DNA of 64,000 bases from CAWEFA01 sp963851385 (GCA_963851385.1 CAWKPE010000010.1:124001-188000); one strand, 5' to 3'; positions 27,665 to 36,711 are shown, numbered from the stretch's first letter. Notes: generated from the sequence alone by a model not told the origin. Program-made: numbers and translations.

Positions 27665-28675
27665 TTATTGCCTTTTGACGCAATCATTGCCTTCTATTGA
27701 AAAAATATCACCATTTTTAAAGCTTTTATATCTGAATGCAATCTCAATTGATTTAATTATATCTTCAGCGCTAATATTATCAAATGTTGCTGTCATCCTG
27801 CAGTTATAGATTACAGTATCTTTTGCAACAATCCGGACACCATAAACCTTTTCAATTTTATCAAAAATATCTTTTAATTTGGTTTCACGGAAAACTAATT
27901 TTTTTGTTTTCCATGAGAGGTAATTTGGATCAGTGTTAATGCTTTTCTCAATTAAACCGGTAGATTTTATAAAAACTGCTTTATCCTCTTTGTGAAGTAA
28001 TGCCTTCTGTTTGGCATCATCAGTTTTAAACGAAACAACGCCAGAATTTACTATTACTTCTATATCTCCATTTTTATTTGCATTAACATTAAAAGAAGTC
28101 CCTAATACTTTTATTTCAGTAGTTGCGATTTTGACAATAAAAGGCTTTTTTGGATTTTTAGTAATATTAAAAAAAGCTTCTCCTTCCAGATAAACTTCCC
28201 TGAAATTCCCTTTAAATATTTTAGGATATTTTAACTGTGCTCCCTTATTTAAAGTTATTTGAGAGCCATCGTTTAGAGATAAGGTCAATAATTTTGAATC
28301 AGCGCTGGTAGTTTTGAAATAATTATCATTAGAGATTAAATACCATGCAAAAAAACCAATGGCTAGTAAAGCTGCAATTCTCAAAGAATATCTAATTGTT
28401 CTTTGTAATGTTAGGAAATGTGGTCTACGAGATATTTTAGCCTTTGAATTCACTTGCCTCCAGGCTTCATCAATATCAATTTCTGCTAAATCTGCATTTT
28501 CTGATATATTCCATAATTTTTCAACTTCGTGGAATATTTGCTTATTTTTTTCAGATTGTTCAAGCCAGTCCTGAACTTCCACTTTTTCAGCTTCACTTGC
28601 ATTTCCTGACATATAAGAAGCTAACAGCTTCCAATCCGTATTATATTTATTTTTTGTTTCCATAACCAACTTCAA
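27665..28675 (-). CDS. FecR-type anti-sigma regulator
   Basis: The 336-residue protein shows the FecR layout. A cytoplasmic N-terminus of about 90 residues (SEAEKVEVQDWLEQSEKNKQIFHEVEKLWN) is followed by one membrane helix (YSLRIAALLAIGFFAWYLIS). The periplasmic FecR domain then begins LTLSLNDGSQITLNKGAQLKYPKIF, with the signature REVYLEGEAFFNITKNPKKPF and TEIKVLGTSFNVNA. The C-terminal 75 residues are the DUF4974/STN-like domain (LVFRETKLKDIFDKIEKVYGVRI). METKNKYN at 28663 is an alternative start. It lies between the sigma gene upstream (104-bp gap) and the STN-domain gene downstream. Known role of the family: hold the ECF sigma at the membrane and release it on signal. Confidence 0.92.
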   Translation of the reverse strand: MKLVMETKNKYNTDWKLLASYMSGNASEAEKVEVQDWLEQSEKNKQIFHEVEKLWNISENADLAEIDIDEAWRQVNSKAKISRRPHFLTLQRTIRYSLRIAALLAIGFFAWYLISNDNYFKTTSADSKLLTLSLNDGSQITLNKGAQLKYPKIFKGNFREVYLEGEAFFNITKNPKKPFIVKIATTEIKVLGTSFNVNANKNGDIEVIVNSGVVSFKTDDAKQKALLHKEDKAVFIKSTGLIEKSINTDPNYLSWKTKKLVFRETKLKDIFDKIEKVYGVRIVAKDTVIYNCRMTATFDNISAEDIIKSIEIAFRYKSFKNGDIFSIEGNDCVKRQ

Positions 28676-28779
28676 ACATATAACAATTTAATATGTATAT
28701 ACCCTTATTAAAAAATTAAAAAGAATTTGTACTTAATTGTCATAAAACAAAATATTAAAAAATTATATAAACTAAAAGT

Positions 28780-29343
28780 TCATTGTATAAGCCATAATAA
28801 TGCTATTAAAATACCTACATAGTCTTTTAATTTCGTTCTTAAATGTTTCAGAGCTTTTCCCATTTGAGCTTCAATAGTTTTAACAGAAAGACCCATTTTT
28901 TCAGCTATTTCATGATACTTTAGACCATCCACCCTGCTAAACATAAAAACTTTTTTGCGTTGAGGAGGTAATTCAGCAATAGCATTCATGATTGCTGATT
29001 CAAGTTCAATATCCTGCATTTCCTCTTCCATGTTTGAAGAATCAATAGATAATCTCGTCAACTCATCTTTCTCGTATGTTTTAACAATTGAAACATGTTT
29101 TAAATAATTTAGACTATTGTTTTTTACAGAAGTGGTTATATAGCCGACTATTGAACCTTTAATAACAATTTGATCGCGCTTCTCCCACATCCTGACAAAT
29201 ACATCCTGAACAATTTCTTCCGCAACTGCAAAATCTTTTACATATTTATTGGCTATAAAGCATAAGGCACGATATTTCTCTTTGAAGAACTTTTCAAATT
29301 CAATGGGATTATTTAAAATATTAAGTTCTTCGGAATAGTTCAT
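28780..29343 (-). CDS. ECF RNA polymerase sigma-70 factor, FecI-like (Bacteroides expansion type)
   Basis: The 187-residue sigma factor is intact. Region 2 reads FKEKYRALCFIANKYVKDFAVAEEIVQDVFVRMWEKRDQI. Region 4 reads AIAELPPQRKKVFMFSRVDGL with the HTH KYHEIAEKMGLSVKTIEAQMGKALKHLR. It belongs to the expanded FecI-like group that works with FecR-type anti-sigma factors. The order sigma, fecR, STN-domain protein on the minus strand forms one signalling unit. The C-terminal hydrophobic tail (YVGILIALLWLIQ) is a common quirk of this subgroup. TATCTTTA just upstream could be the -7 box. Confidence 0.92.
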   Translation of the reverse strand: MNYSEELNILNNPIEFEKFFKEKYRALCFIANKYVKDFAVAEEIVQDVFVRMWEKRDQIVIKGSIVGYITTSVKNNSLNYLKHVSIVKTYEKDELTRLSIDSSNMEEEMQDIELESAIMNAIAELPPQRKKVFMFSRVDGLKYHEIAEKMGLSVKTIEAQMGKALKHLRTKLKDYVGILIALLWLIQ

Positions 29344-29385
29344 TAAACAATATTTTTAATAAAATAAAGATAAAAATTTTATGAA

Positions 29386-30741
29386 TTAGTTTTTATATTT
29401 TATCCATTTCCAGATTTCCCTATAAGATGTTTTTTTGCCATACATCAGAATTCCGGTACGATATATTTTCCCAGCCAGCCAGGTAGTAGCAATAAAAGTT
29501 GCAATTAACAAGGAAGCCGAAAGATATACTTGCCAGTATGGAACACCAAAAGGAATACGCACCATCATTACAATAGGTGAAGTAAGTGGAATCATTGAAA
29601 ACCAAAATGACAATGAATTTGCAGGATTATTAATCGTATTAATCATTACATAAATAGCAAGAATTAATGGTACGGTGACAGGCAACATGAACTGTTGTGT
29701 GTCTGATTCGGCATCTATAGCAGAACCAATTGCTGCAAAAAGTGAAGCATATAATAAATATCCTCCAAGAAAGAAAAAAATAAATGAACCCAGAATTACT
29801 CCAAAGTTTATTATCCCAATAGAATTGAAAGCATACTCGATTTCAGTGTTATTATAAATAACCGGTAAATTCTGGGTTTGAAATGGATGAGTTTTTGTAC
29901 TCATAATATCTTGGGAAATTACTTGTTCTGTAGAACTCTTGCCTGACTGGGGAGCAATTGTTTCTTTTGTGATACCCACTATCCCATAAGTCAAGACTAT
30001 CCAAATAATAAATTGAGACAAACCAACACCGGCAATTCCTATTATTTTTCCCATCATTAGTTCGAAAGGTTTAACTGAAGAAACCATAACTTCAACTATC
30101 CTGCTTGTTTTTTCTTCAACAATACCTCTCATTACTTGTGCCCCGAATGAAAAAATAAATATAAATATCATTAGACCAAAAAAACAACCTACAACCATTT
30201 TTAATATTATATCTTCCTCTTTCTCTTTACCCTCTTTGTCAAGTTCAATAGTTTTTATATTTACATTTGAATTTATTGCGCTTAAGATTTCATCTACTTT
30301 GCTTACATTTTTTTTTATGAGTCTTATTTTAATCATTTGTTTATAAACTGCATTTTGAATATAATTTACAGTTTCTATATTTGGCTGTGAATATGAAAAT
30401 AATGTTACAGGATCGTTGTTCATAACATTAGGACTTATATATAATACTCCCCAATATTTGTCCTCGTCGAGAATTTTTCTTACATGTTTAATATTTGCAG
30501 ATTCAAGATATCTAAATTTAATATAGGTAGATTCTTTAAGTAATCCGCGAATAGTATAAGAACTATCTGCTACAGCTATTACTTTAACTTCTTTATCTTC
30601 CATAGTTGTAAACCACATTGGAAGAATTATCATGGCAGCAAATATAAATGGCCCTAATATGCTCATTACGATAAATGACCTTTTTCGAATTCGCGTCAAA
30701 AATTCGCGCCTTATAATAATTGGTATTTTAGTTTTGCTCAT
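29386..30741 (-). CDS. ABC transporter permease (ABC-2 / NatB-like)
   Basis: The 451-residue inner-membrane protein has an N-terminal basic stretch and helix (LTRIRKRSFIVMSILGPFIFAAMIILPMWF), then a periplasmic domain of about 150 residues. Five further helices follow (VVGCFFGLMIFIFIFSFGAQVMRG, IIGIAGVGLSQFIIWIVL, ILGSFIFFFLGGYLLYASLFAAIG, MLPVTVPLILAIYVMI and VYLSASLLIATFIATTWLAG). The segment GIVEEKTSRIVEVMVSSVKPFELMMGKIIG is the coupling region of the ABC-2/NatB family. It pairs with the ATPase gene upstream; the gap between them carries a 7-bp tandem array. By family, it exports ions or small molecules (the NatAB type exports Na+); the substrate is not deducible. Confidence 0.88.
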   Translation of the reverse strand: MSKTKIPIIIRREFLTRIRKRSFIVMSILGPFIFAAMIILPMWFTTMEDKEVKVIAVADSSYTIRGLLKESTYIKFRYLESANIKHVRKILDEDKYWGVLYISPNVMNNDPVTLFSYSQPNIETVNYIQNAVYKQMIKIRLIKKNVSKVDEILSAINSNVNIKTIELDKEGKEKEEDIILKMVVGCFFGLMIFIFIFSFGAQVMRGIVEEKTSRIVEVMVSSVKPFELMMGKIIGIAGVGLSQFIIWIVLTYGIVGITKETIAPQSGKSSTEQVISQDIMSTKTHPFQTQNLPVIYNNTEIEYAFNSIGIINFGVILGSFIFFFLGGYLLYASLFAAIGSAIDAESDTQQFMLPVTVPLILAIYVMINTINNPANSLSFWFSMIPLTSPIVMMVRIPFGVPYWQVYLSASLLIATFIATTWLAGKIYRTGILMYGKKTSYREIWKWIKYKN

Positions 30742-30745
30742 TATG

Positions 30746-30773
30746 TTGGCTGTTGGTTATTGGCTATTGGTTC
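30746..30773. repeat. Four tandem 7-bp units of the form TTGGYTN
   Basis: TTGGCTG, TTGGTTA, TTGGCTA and TTGGTTC follow each other without gaps in the 61-bp space between the ABC ATPase and permease genes, immediately before the permease start codon (minus strand). The units differ at positions 5 and 7. It is the second of four 7-bp arrays in the window. Confidence 0.85.
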
Positions 30774-30802
30774 TTCAATTGATATTCTCTTTTTACTAAA
30801 AG

Positions 30803-31723
30803 CTAAACGCTTGCATTCTCAACCACTCTGATAAACACTTCGTTCATACTTGGCAACACTTCCCTGTATGAAACAACATGAACTTTAGAAATAATCAATT
30901 GCAACAACTCATTATCATTTAAAATATTCTTCAATTTAACAATAGCAATGTGTTTAGAGTGATTTGATTTCACTTCAACCAGTTCAAATTTATCATTCAA
31001 AGATTTGACAAAAATATCAGGATTGCCAATAAATTGAATTTCAAAAATGCCGGTTTTGTAACGCATTCTTATTTCATCCACTTGTCCATTAAGTATGCAA
31101 TGCGATTTATCTATCAATGTAATGTAATCGCAAAGTTCTTCGACGGAACTCATATTATGTGTTGAAAAGATTATAGTTGAACCTTTTGCTTTTAGTTCCA
31201 GGATTTCATTCTTCAACATATTTGCATTTATTGGATCGAATCCACTGAACGGTTCATCAAAAATTAATAATTCGGGTTCATGCAAAATAGTTGTTATAAA
31301 CTGAACTTTTTGTTGCATACCTTTGGAAAGTTCTTCGACTTTTTTATCCCACCAATTCTGCATCTCAAACTTTTCAAACCAATATTTCAGTTTTTTCAAG
31401 GTGTCTTTTCTCGATAATCCTTTTAACCTTGTAAGATAAATAGCCTGTTCTCCAACCTTCATCTTTTTATAGAGTCCGCGCTCTTCAGGCAAGTAACCTA
31501 TATTTGAAATATCATTAGCTTTAAGTTTATTCTTTTTGAAATAGATTTCGCCGCTATCGGGTGCCATTATCTGATTGATAATACGAATCAATGTTGTCTT
31601 GCCTGCACCATTTGGACCTAATAAACCATAAATGCTTGCTTCAGGCACTTCCATGTTCACCATGTCAAGTGCTTTGTAAGTTCCAAATGCTTTACATACA
31701 TCTTTAATACTAAGTATTTCCAT
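30803..31723 (-). CDS. ABC transporter ATP-binding protein (NatA-like)
   Basis: I start at ATG 31723 (MEILSIKDVCKAFGTYKALD); the longer frame to 31831 adds 36 hydrophobic residues foreign to the family. The nucleotide-binding domain has Walker A GPNGAGKTT, the Q-loop YLPEERGLYKKM, the ABC signature LSKGMQQKVQF, Walker B LLIFDEPFSGFDP and the switch His in IIFSTHNM. The C-terminal 80 residues match the DUF4162-type tail of exporters. The product is about 306 residues and cytoplasmic, and it energises the permease encoded 61 bp downstream. The YLPEERGLY block is typical of the NatA/YhaQ branch. Confidence 0.92.
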   Translation of the reverse strand: MEILSIKDVCKAFGTYKALDMVNMEVPEASIYGLLGPNGAGKTTLIRIINQIMAPDSGEIYFKKNKLKANDISNIGYLPEERGLYKKMKVGEQAIYLTRLKGLSRKDTLKKLKYWFEKFEMQNWWDKKVEELSKGMQQKVQFITTILHEPELLIFDEPFSGFDPINANMLKNEILELKAKGSTIIFSTHNMSSVEELCDYITLIDKSHCILNGQVDEIRMRYKTGIFEIQFIGNPDIFVKSLNDKFELVEVKSNHSKHIAIVKLKNILNDNELLQLIISKVHVVSYREVLPSMNEVFIRVVENASV

Positions 31724-32030
31724 GATAAATATAAATTGACTTTTAATGAAAAAATCAACTGGTGAAATTATAAAAATATTAATTAATATATTAAAAGGTT
31801 TCTGCATAAAAGATTTTACTAGAATTAACATAAACTTTAATAAGATTTAGAAGGTATAATTACAATTTTAAAATGTTGACAAATAGCAATTCAATGTCTT
31901 ATAGATAAGAAAATTCTAGTATTTAAAAAACATCAACTAGTTGAACACATTAGCTTGACGACTATGGGAATTGCAGTTAATTAGATATATAAAAATTTTG
32001 ATAGCTTTTGCTCCGGGCTTGTGCGATATG

Positions 32031-32063
32031 TTTTGTATAATTAAGCAATTAAAACTATATTTG
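32031..32063 (+). promoter_or_regulatory. thrS operon promoter
   Basis: TTTTG (32031-32035), a 20-bp spacer and TATATTTG (32056-32063) form a good Bacteroidota promoter 24 nt before the thrS start codon. The leader is too short for a T-box-like element. Confidence 0.78.
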
Positions 32064-32087
32064 CGCTCTTTTTAACAGGCGTCAAAA

Positions 32088-34029
32088 ATGATTAAAATTA
32101 CATTTCCCGACAATTCTGTTCGTGAGTTCCAGGAAGGAATTACTGCACTCGATATAGCTAAAAGCATAAGTAATTCACTGGCTAATGAAGTTATTGCAGC
32201 AACTGTAAACGATGAATTGTGGGATGTTACAAGGCCCATTAAATCCGATGCCAAAATTAAACTTCATAAATGGGAAGATAATGAAGGCAAGCATGCGTTT
32301 TGGCATTCTTCGGCACACTTAATGGCAGAAGCACTTGAATCGCTTTATCCGGGAATTAAATTTGGTATTGGTCCTGCTATCGAAAATGGCTTTTATTATG
32401 ATGTCGATCCTGGAAAAGACAAAGTAATTACTGAGGCCGACCTTGCAAAACTGGAACAAAAAATGATTGAGCTGGCTCGTCAGAAAAATAAATATATTCG
32501 TAAAGAGATTTCTAAAAAAGATGCTCTCGATTTCTTCAGTAAAAAAGGTGATGAATACAAACTTGAACTCATAAGCGAATTAGAAGATGGGACAATATCA
32601 GTTTATTCACAGGGTAATTTTGTAGATTTATGTCGCGGCCCTCACCTGCCCGATTCAGGTTACATTAAAGCAATTAAACTCCTCAGCATTGCCGGCGCAT
32701 ATTGGCGTGGAAATGAAAAAAATAAACAGCTAACGCGTATTTATGGCATTACTTTTCCTAAACAAAAGATGCTGGATGAATATCTCGAAATGCTTGAGCA
32801 GGCAAAGCTTCGCGATCATAGAAAAATTGGAAAAGAACTTGAATTATTTACTTTTTCTGAAAAAGTTGGACAGGGATTGCCATCTATGGTTACCTCGTGG
32901 TGCCCAACTTCGTGAAAGATTGGAAAATTTTCTTGCGAAAGGTTCAAAAAGAAAATGGTTATCAGCAGGTTATTACACCTCACATTGGACAAAAGAACTA
33001 TATATAACTTCTGGACATTATGCCAAATATGGAAAAGATTCATTTCAACCCATTCATACACCTGCCGAAGGTGAAGAGTTTTTGCTAAAACCAATGAATT
33101 GTCCGCATCACTGTGAGATTTATAAAAGTAAACCTCGTTCATATAAAGATTTACCTTTACGGTTTGCAGAATTTGGAACAGTTTACCGATATGAACAAAG
33201 TGGCGAATTGCATGGGCTTACACGAGTTCGCGGATTTACCCAGGATGACGCTCATTTATTTTGCCGTCCCGATCAGATTAAAGAAGAATTTATAAAAGTC
33301 ATAGATATCATTTTATATATTTTTAAAATACTCGATTTTAAAGAATATATAGCACAAGTATCACTTAGAGATCCGAAAAACAAAGAGAAATATATTGGCA
33401 GTGATGAAAATTGGGAAAAAGCTGAGAGCGCAATTATTGAAGTTACAAAGGAGCGCAATATGAATACTGTTATTGAAATCGGTGAAGCTGCATTTTATGG
33501 TCCAAAACTCGATTTCATGGTTAAAGATGCTATTGGCCGCAAATGGCAATTGGGCACAATCCAGGTTGATTATAATTTACCTGACCGGTTTGAACTGGAA
33601 TATATTGGTGCAGACGATCAACGTCACAGGCCTGTAATGATTCATAGGGCGCCTTTTGGTTCATTAGAGCGTTTTGTAGCAGTACTAATTGAACATACTG
33701 CAGGAAAATTTCCATTATGGCTGACTCCTGATCAGGTAGTAATTTTACCTATTAGCGAAAAATTTCACGATTACGCAGAAAAAGTTTTAAATTTCCTAAA
33801 TAATTACGATATTCGCACCTTGATTGATTTCCGGAATGAAAAGATAGGTAAAAAGATAAGAGACAATGAGTTAAAGCGAATTCCTTACCTGTTGATTGTT
33901 GGAGAAAAAGAAGAAATTAATGGTACAGTTGCTGTTCGTAAGCAGGGTGAAGGCGATAAAGGCAGTATGACTTTAGAAAAATTCGCAGAATTTATTAACG
34001 AAGAAATTAAAAAACAGCTAGCTTTATAA
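32088..34029 (+). CDS. thrS: Threonyl-tRNA synthetase, three frameshifts as sequenced
   Basis: The enzyme charges tRNA-Thr. The first frame (TGS domain 1-60, then the editing domain with HSSAHLMAEAL and VDLCRGPHLP) stops at 32915. The catalytic and anticodon domains follow in another frame to 34029. Between them the family sequence reads GLPLWLPRGAQLRERLENF, LRKVQKENGYQQVITPHIG and QKELYITSGHY. This requires an extra T near 32883, an extra C near 32932 and a missing A at 32991-32994. Class II motif 2 (FAEFGTVYRYEQSGELHGL) and motif 3 (GSLERFVAVLIEH) are intact, as is the C-terminal anticodon-binding domain. An essential gene cannot be broken three times, so I take these as sequence errors. 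It heads the classic thrS-infC-rpmI-rplT cluster. Confidence 0.92.
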
Positions 34030-34097
34030 TAGAATAAAGAAAATTGTATAGGCTTGAGGAAATAAAGCCTGAAATTTTATAATTATAAACTAAAATT

Positions 34098-34114
34098 AGG
34101 AGGACAAGAAAATA
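34098..34114 (+). promoter_or_regulatory. Strong Shine-Dalgarno before a non-AUG infC start
   Basis: A perfect AGGAGG (34098-34103) sits 8 nt before ATA (34112-34114), from which the IF-3 frame continues as AEKTFTPGPRRPMPQ. Strong Shine-Dalgarno sequences are uncommon in Bacteroidota. Together with a rare start codon this matches the known logic of infC autoregulation by IF-3. A G-to-A error in ATG is the alternative. Confidence 0.6.
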
Positions 34115-34669
34115 GCAGAAAAGACATTTACCCCGGGGCCACGCAGACCGATGCCTCAAAGGAATATAGACAAACAGCACAAGATCAATAATGAGATCAG
34201 GGCTAAGACAGTTCGAATTGTTGGCGAAAATGTTGAAAATCAGGGCGTATTTATCTCTTCAAGAAGCTTTAAAACTGGCTGATGAACTGGAGCTTGATCT
34301 AGTGGAAATTTCACCAAATGCAGATCCTCCTGTTTGTAAAATTATTGATTATCAAAAGTTTCTTTATCAACAAAAAAAGAAACAAAAAGAAATAAAGGCT
34401 AAGACAGCAAAGATTGTTGTAAAGGAAATCCGTTTTGGACCAAATACAGACGATCACGATTATAATTTCAAACTCAAACATGCTCAGAACTTCTTAAAGA
34501 TGGAGCTAAAGTAAAAGCTTTCGTTTTTTTTAAAGGTCGTTCGATACTATATAAAGAGCAAGGCGAAATATTGTTACTCAGATTTGCCCAGGATTTAGAA
34601 GAGATTGGTAAAGTTGAGCAATTACCAAAGTTAGAAGGAAAGCGGATGAGTATTCTTGCTTACTCCTAA
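34112..34669 (+). CDS. infC: Translation initiation factor IF-3, probable AUA start, two frameshifts as sequenced
   Basis: IF-3 enforces start-codon choice on the 30S subunit. The frame from ATA 34112 gives the N-terminal domain (KINNEIRAKTVRIVGENVENQ). After an extra G in the GGG at 34243-34245 comes YLSLQEALKLADELELDLVEISPNADPPVCKI (in parts). After a missing A at 34496-34498 comes the C-terminal domain ending KVEQLPKLEGKRMSILAYS at 34669. The total is about 185 residues, normal for IF-3 with a Bacteroidota N-terminal extension. No ATG precedes the conserved region in frame except the internal one at GPRRPM. The position directly after thrS and before rpmI/rplT is the conserved order. Confidence 0.88.
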
Positions 34670-34757
34670 AGTTGTAAAAAAATAAATATTGAGAGTTGGG
34701 CTTGTCTCAATTTTGCAATTAAAAATTAAATAGTAGTTATTAAAATTGTTTAGAAGA

Positions 34758-34955
34758 ATGCCAAAGATGAAGACAAATTCCGGTGCTTTGAAACGATTTT
34801 CGTTGACCGGATCAGGAAAAATCAGAAGAAAACATGCTTACAAACGTCATATTCTTACAAAAAAGGCTAAAAAACAAAAAAGAAACCTCGGTTACTTTTC
34901 AATTGTTGATAAAGCCGATTTAAGAAATGTACAGCTTTTATTAGCGATGAAGTAA
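34758..34955 (+). CDS. rpmI: 50S ribosomal protein L35
   Basis: The 65-residue basic protein starts at ATG 34758 (MPKMKTNSGALKRFSLTGSGKIRRK); an in-frame TTG at 34746 is not needed. The sequence RRKHAYKRHILTKKAKKQKRNLG is typical of L35. It lies 88 bp after infC and 101 bp before rplT in the conserved operon. It is intact. In many bacteria L20 represses this operon at the rpmI leader; I could not see a clear L20-binding mimic here. Confidence 0.97.
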   Translation: MPKMKTNSGALKRFSLTGSGKIRRKHAYKRHILTKKAKKQKRNLGYFSIVDKADLRNVQLLLAMK

Positions 34956-35056
34956 TCTGATTTGATTTTAGTAAATTAAGTTATTAACCAGAATGCTTAG
35001 CAATACAAGATTCCAGAATTTACAGGAACGCTAATCATTCATAATTATTTTAAATT

Positions 35057-35401
35057 ATGCCACGTAGTGTAAATGCAGTCGCATCACGCGCAAAAAGAAA
35101 GAAAATTTTAAGCCGCACCAAAGGAAATTTTGGTCCTCGCGGCAATGTATGGACCGTAGCAAAAAATACATGGGAAAAAGGACAGCAATATGCTTTTAAC
35201 GATCGCAGAAAGAAAAAAGGTGAATTCCGTGCTTTGTGGATTCAACGAATTAATGCAGGCGTCAGACCTTTTGGAATGAGTTATTCTCAATTCATTGGTT
35301 TAGTGAATAAAAAAGGCATTGCTCTTAATCGCAAAGTTCTTGCAGACCTTGCCATGCATCACCCAAAAGCATTTGAAGCTGTTGTTAATGCGATAAAATA
35401 A
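35057..35401 (+). CDS. rplT: 50S ribosomal protein L20
   Basis: The 114-residue protein is a full-length L20, with the N-terminal basic extension (MPRSVNAVASRAKRKKILSR) that threads the 23S rRNA and the globular part (FRALWIQRINAGVRPFGMSYSQFI). It binds early in 50S assembly and often acts as operon repressor. It is last in the thrS-infC-rpmI-rplT unit, followed 21 nt later by an intrinsic terminator. Confidence 0.97.
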   Translation: MPRSVNAVASRAKRKKILSRTKGNFGPRGNVWTVAKNTWEKGQQYAFNDRRKKKGEFRALWIQRINAGVRPFGMSYSQFIGLVNKKGIALNRKVLADLAMHHPKAFEAVVNAIK

Positions 35402-35422
35402 GCAATATTCCAGCAAAATATC

Positions 35423-35453
35423 AGGGAGTCATTTTTGGGCTTCCTTTTTTTTA
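35423..35453 (+). terminator. Terminator of the thrS-infC-rpmI-rplT operon
   Basis: AGGGAGTC (35423-35430) pairs with GGCTTCCT (35438-35445) through a 7-nt loop, using G-T pairs, and runs into eight T. It lies 21 nt after the rplT stop. Confidence 0.82.
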
Positions 35454-35468
35454 TTTTTAGAGACAAAG

Positions 35469-35491
35469 GGTAAAAGGTAAAAGGATAAAAG
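35469..35491. repeat. GGTAAAA heptamer array, left flank of the four-helix-bundle gene
   Basis: GGTAAAA, GGTAAAA and GGATAAAA are in tandem (35469-35490). Inverted copies, TTTTACC and TTTTAACC, lie at 35940-35954 on the far side of the next gene, so the gene is framed by short arrays in opposite orientation. Confidence 0.7.
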
Positions 35492-35547
35492 GAAAGAGTA
35501 AAGAATGAGATGTTGGATTCATTTTAAAATAATGTTTCTAATAATTT

Positions 35548-35910
35548 ATGCAAAAGAATAAATATAGCACTTTTGAAGATCTGCAAGTCTGGCAGGAAAG
35601 CTTGAAATTATGTATTGAAATATTTAATCTTATTAAGGAACATAAATACTCCTGTTTAAAAGACCAAATTCAGCGCTCCTCAGTGTCAATCCCTTCAAAT
35701 ATTGCAGAGGGATATGAAAGAACTAATAAAGAGTTTATCCACTTTTTGCAAATTGCAAAAGGTTCATGTTCAGAACTTAGAACACAACTTATGATAGCCA
35801 AAGAAACTGAAACTATCTCAATAGAAAAGGCAAATGAATTGTTAGTGAAAACAAGGTCTATTTCCGGAATGCTACAAAATCTAATTAATTATAGACGCAA
35901 GAAAATATAA
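35548..35910 (+). CDS. Four-helix-bundle protein (S23 / 23S intervening-sequence family)
   Basis: The 120-residue protein matches TIGR02436-type four-helix-bundle proteins: FEDLQVWQESLKLCIEIFNLI, then SCLKDQIQRSSVSIPSNIAEGY, ERTNKEFIHFLQIAKGSCSELRTQL and the last helix LLVKTRSISGMLQNLI. Members occur as ORFs inside intervening sequences of 23S rRNA genes and as stand-alone genes. They are also related in fold to Avd of diversity-generating retroelements. The conserved basic face (QxQRSSxSIPSNIAEG) suggests nucleic-acid binding. No rRNA or reverse transcriptase is nearby. It stands between an operon terminator and dapB, framed by inverted GGTAAAA arrays, which hints that gene plus flanks moved as a unit. 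Confidence 0.9.
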   Translation: MQKNKYSTFEDLQVWQESLKLCIEIFNLIKEHKYSCLKDQIQRSSVSIPSNIAEGYERTNKEFIHFLQIAKGSCSELRTQLMIAKETETISIEKANELLVKTRSISGMLQNLINYRRKKI

Positions 35911-35939
35911 TTTCCTTTCATCATTTATTGAAATATTTC

Positions 35940-35954
35940 TTTTACCTTTTAACC
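35940..35954. repeat. Inverted heptamer copies, right flank of the four-helix-bundle gene
   Basis: TTTTACC and TTTTAACC (35940-35954), followed by degenerate TTTAATTCTTATTACC, are the reverse complement of the GGTAAAA units upstream of the gene at 35469. The match is short and imperfect. Confidence 0.6.
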
Positions 35955-35986
35955 TTTAATTCTTATTACCTTTAACTCTTTATGTT

Positions 35987-36711
35987 ATGAAAATCACCTT
36001 AATCGGTTATGGCAAAATGGGCAAGGAAATTGAAAAAATTGCCCTAATGAGGAATCATGAGATTTCGATGAAAATTGATATCGAAAATATTTCTGACATT
36101 GAACTAATAAGTAAAGGTAATACTGATGTAGTTATAGAATTTACTACTCCACATACTGCATTTGATAATGTTGTAAAATGTTTTAATCGCGGCGTTTCCG
36201 TTGTATGCGGTTCAACTGGCTGGAACAATCAACTTCCTGAAGCGCAAAAAATTTGTAAAGATAAAAACCTGGCCTTTTTCTGGGCTTCAAATTATAGCAT
36301 TGGTATGAATATTTTCTTTAAACTTAATCAATACCTGGCAAAGGTCATGAATAGTTTTGAAAATTATGAGCCCTCTATAAAAGAAATACATCATATTCAT
36401 AAAAAAGATGCACCCAGTGGAACAGCTATAACATTAGCTGAAGGACTATTAAAGAACTACAATAAAAAGAAACAATGGAAACTTTCTCCTGAAAAAGGAC
36501 AGGAAATTCTTACAATTGAAGCTCAACGAATAGATGAAGTTCCAGGAACGCACATTGTCAAATATGAATCAGAAGTTGATTATATAGAAATGACACACTA
36601 TGCAAAAGGACGGCAAGGATTGCTTTTGGTGCTGTAATGGCAGCTGAATTTATAAAAGATAAAAAAGGAATTTTTTCTATGGACGATTTACTCAATATTT
36701 CAGTATCTTAG
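35987..36711 (+). CDS. dapB: 4-hydroxy-tetrahydrodipicolinate reductase, one frameshift near the 3' end
   Basis: DapB reduces 4-hydroxy-tetrahydrodipicolinate with NAD(P)H in the lysine/diaminopimelate pathway. The N-terminal Rossmann motif is GYGKMGKEIEK, shortened as in Bacteroidota. The middle has VVCGSTGWNNQLPEAQ and the catalytic block EIHHIHKKDAPSGTAITLAEG. The frame ends at 36637 with QGLLLVL. Adding one T at 36620-36621 restores GFAFGAVMAAEFI and then FSMDDLLNISVS to a stop at 36711, the normal DapB C-terminus. The order dapB-lepB-lepB downstream is a known Bacteroidota cluster. The break is most likely a sequence error. Confidence 0.9.

Noticed and set aside
34050..34070. Hairpin AGGCTT-N9-AAGCCT between thrS and infC as a terminator or attenuator
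   Set aside because: The stem is only 6 bp, the following tract is mixed A/T rather than a U-run, and the operon order is normally co-transcribed.
35548..35910. Four-helix-bundle gene as part of a diversity-generating retroelement (Avd)
   Set aside because: No reverse transcriptase, template repeat or variable repeat is nearby. The sequence fits the S23/IVS branch better.
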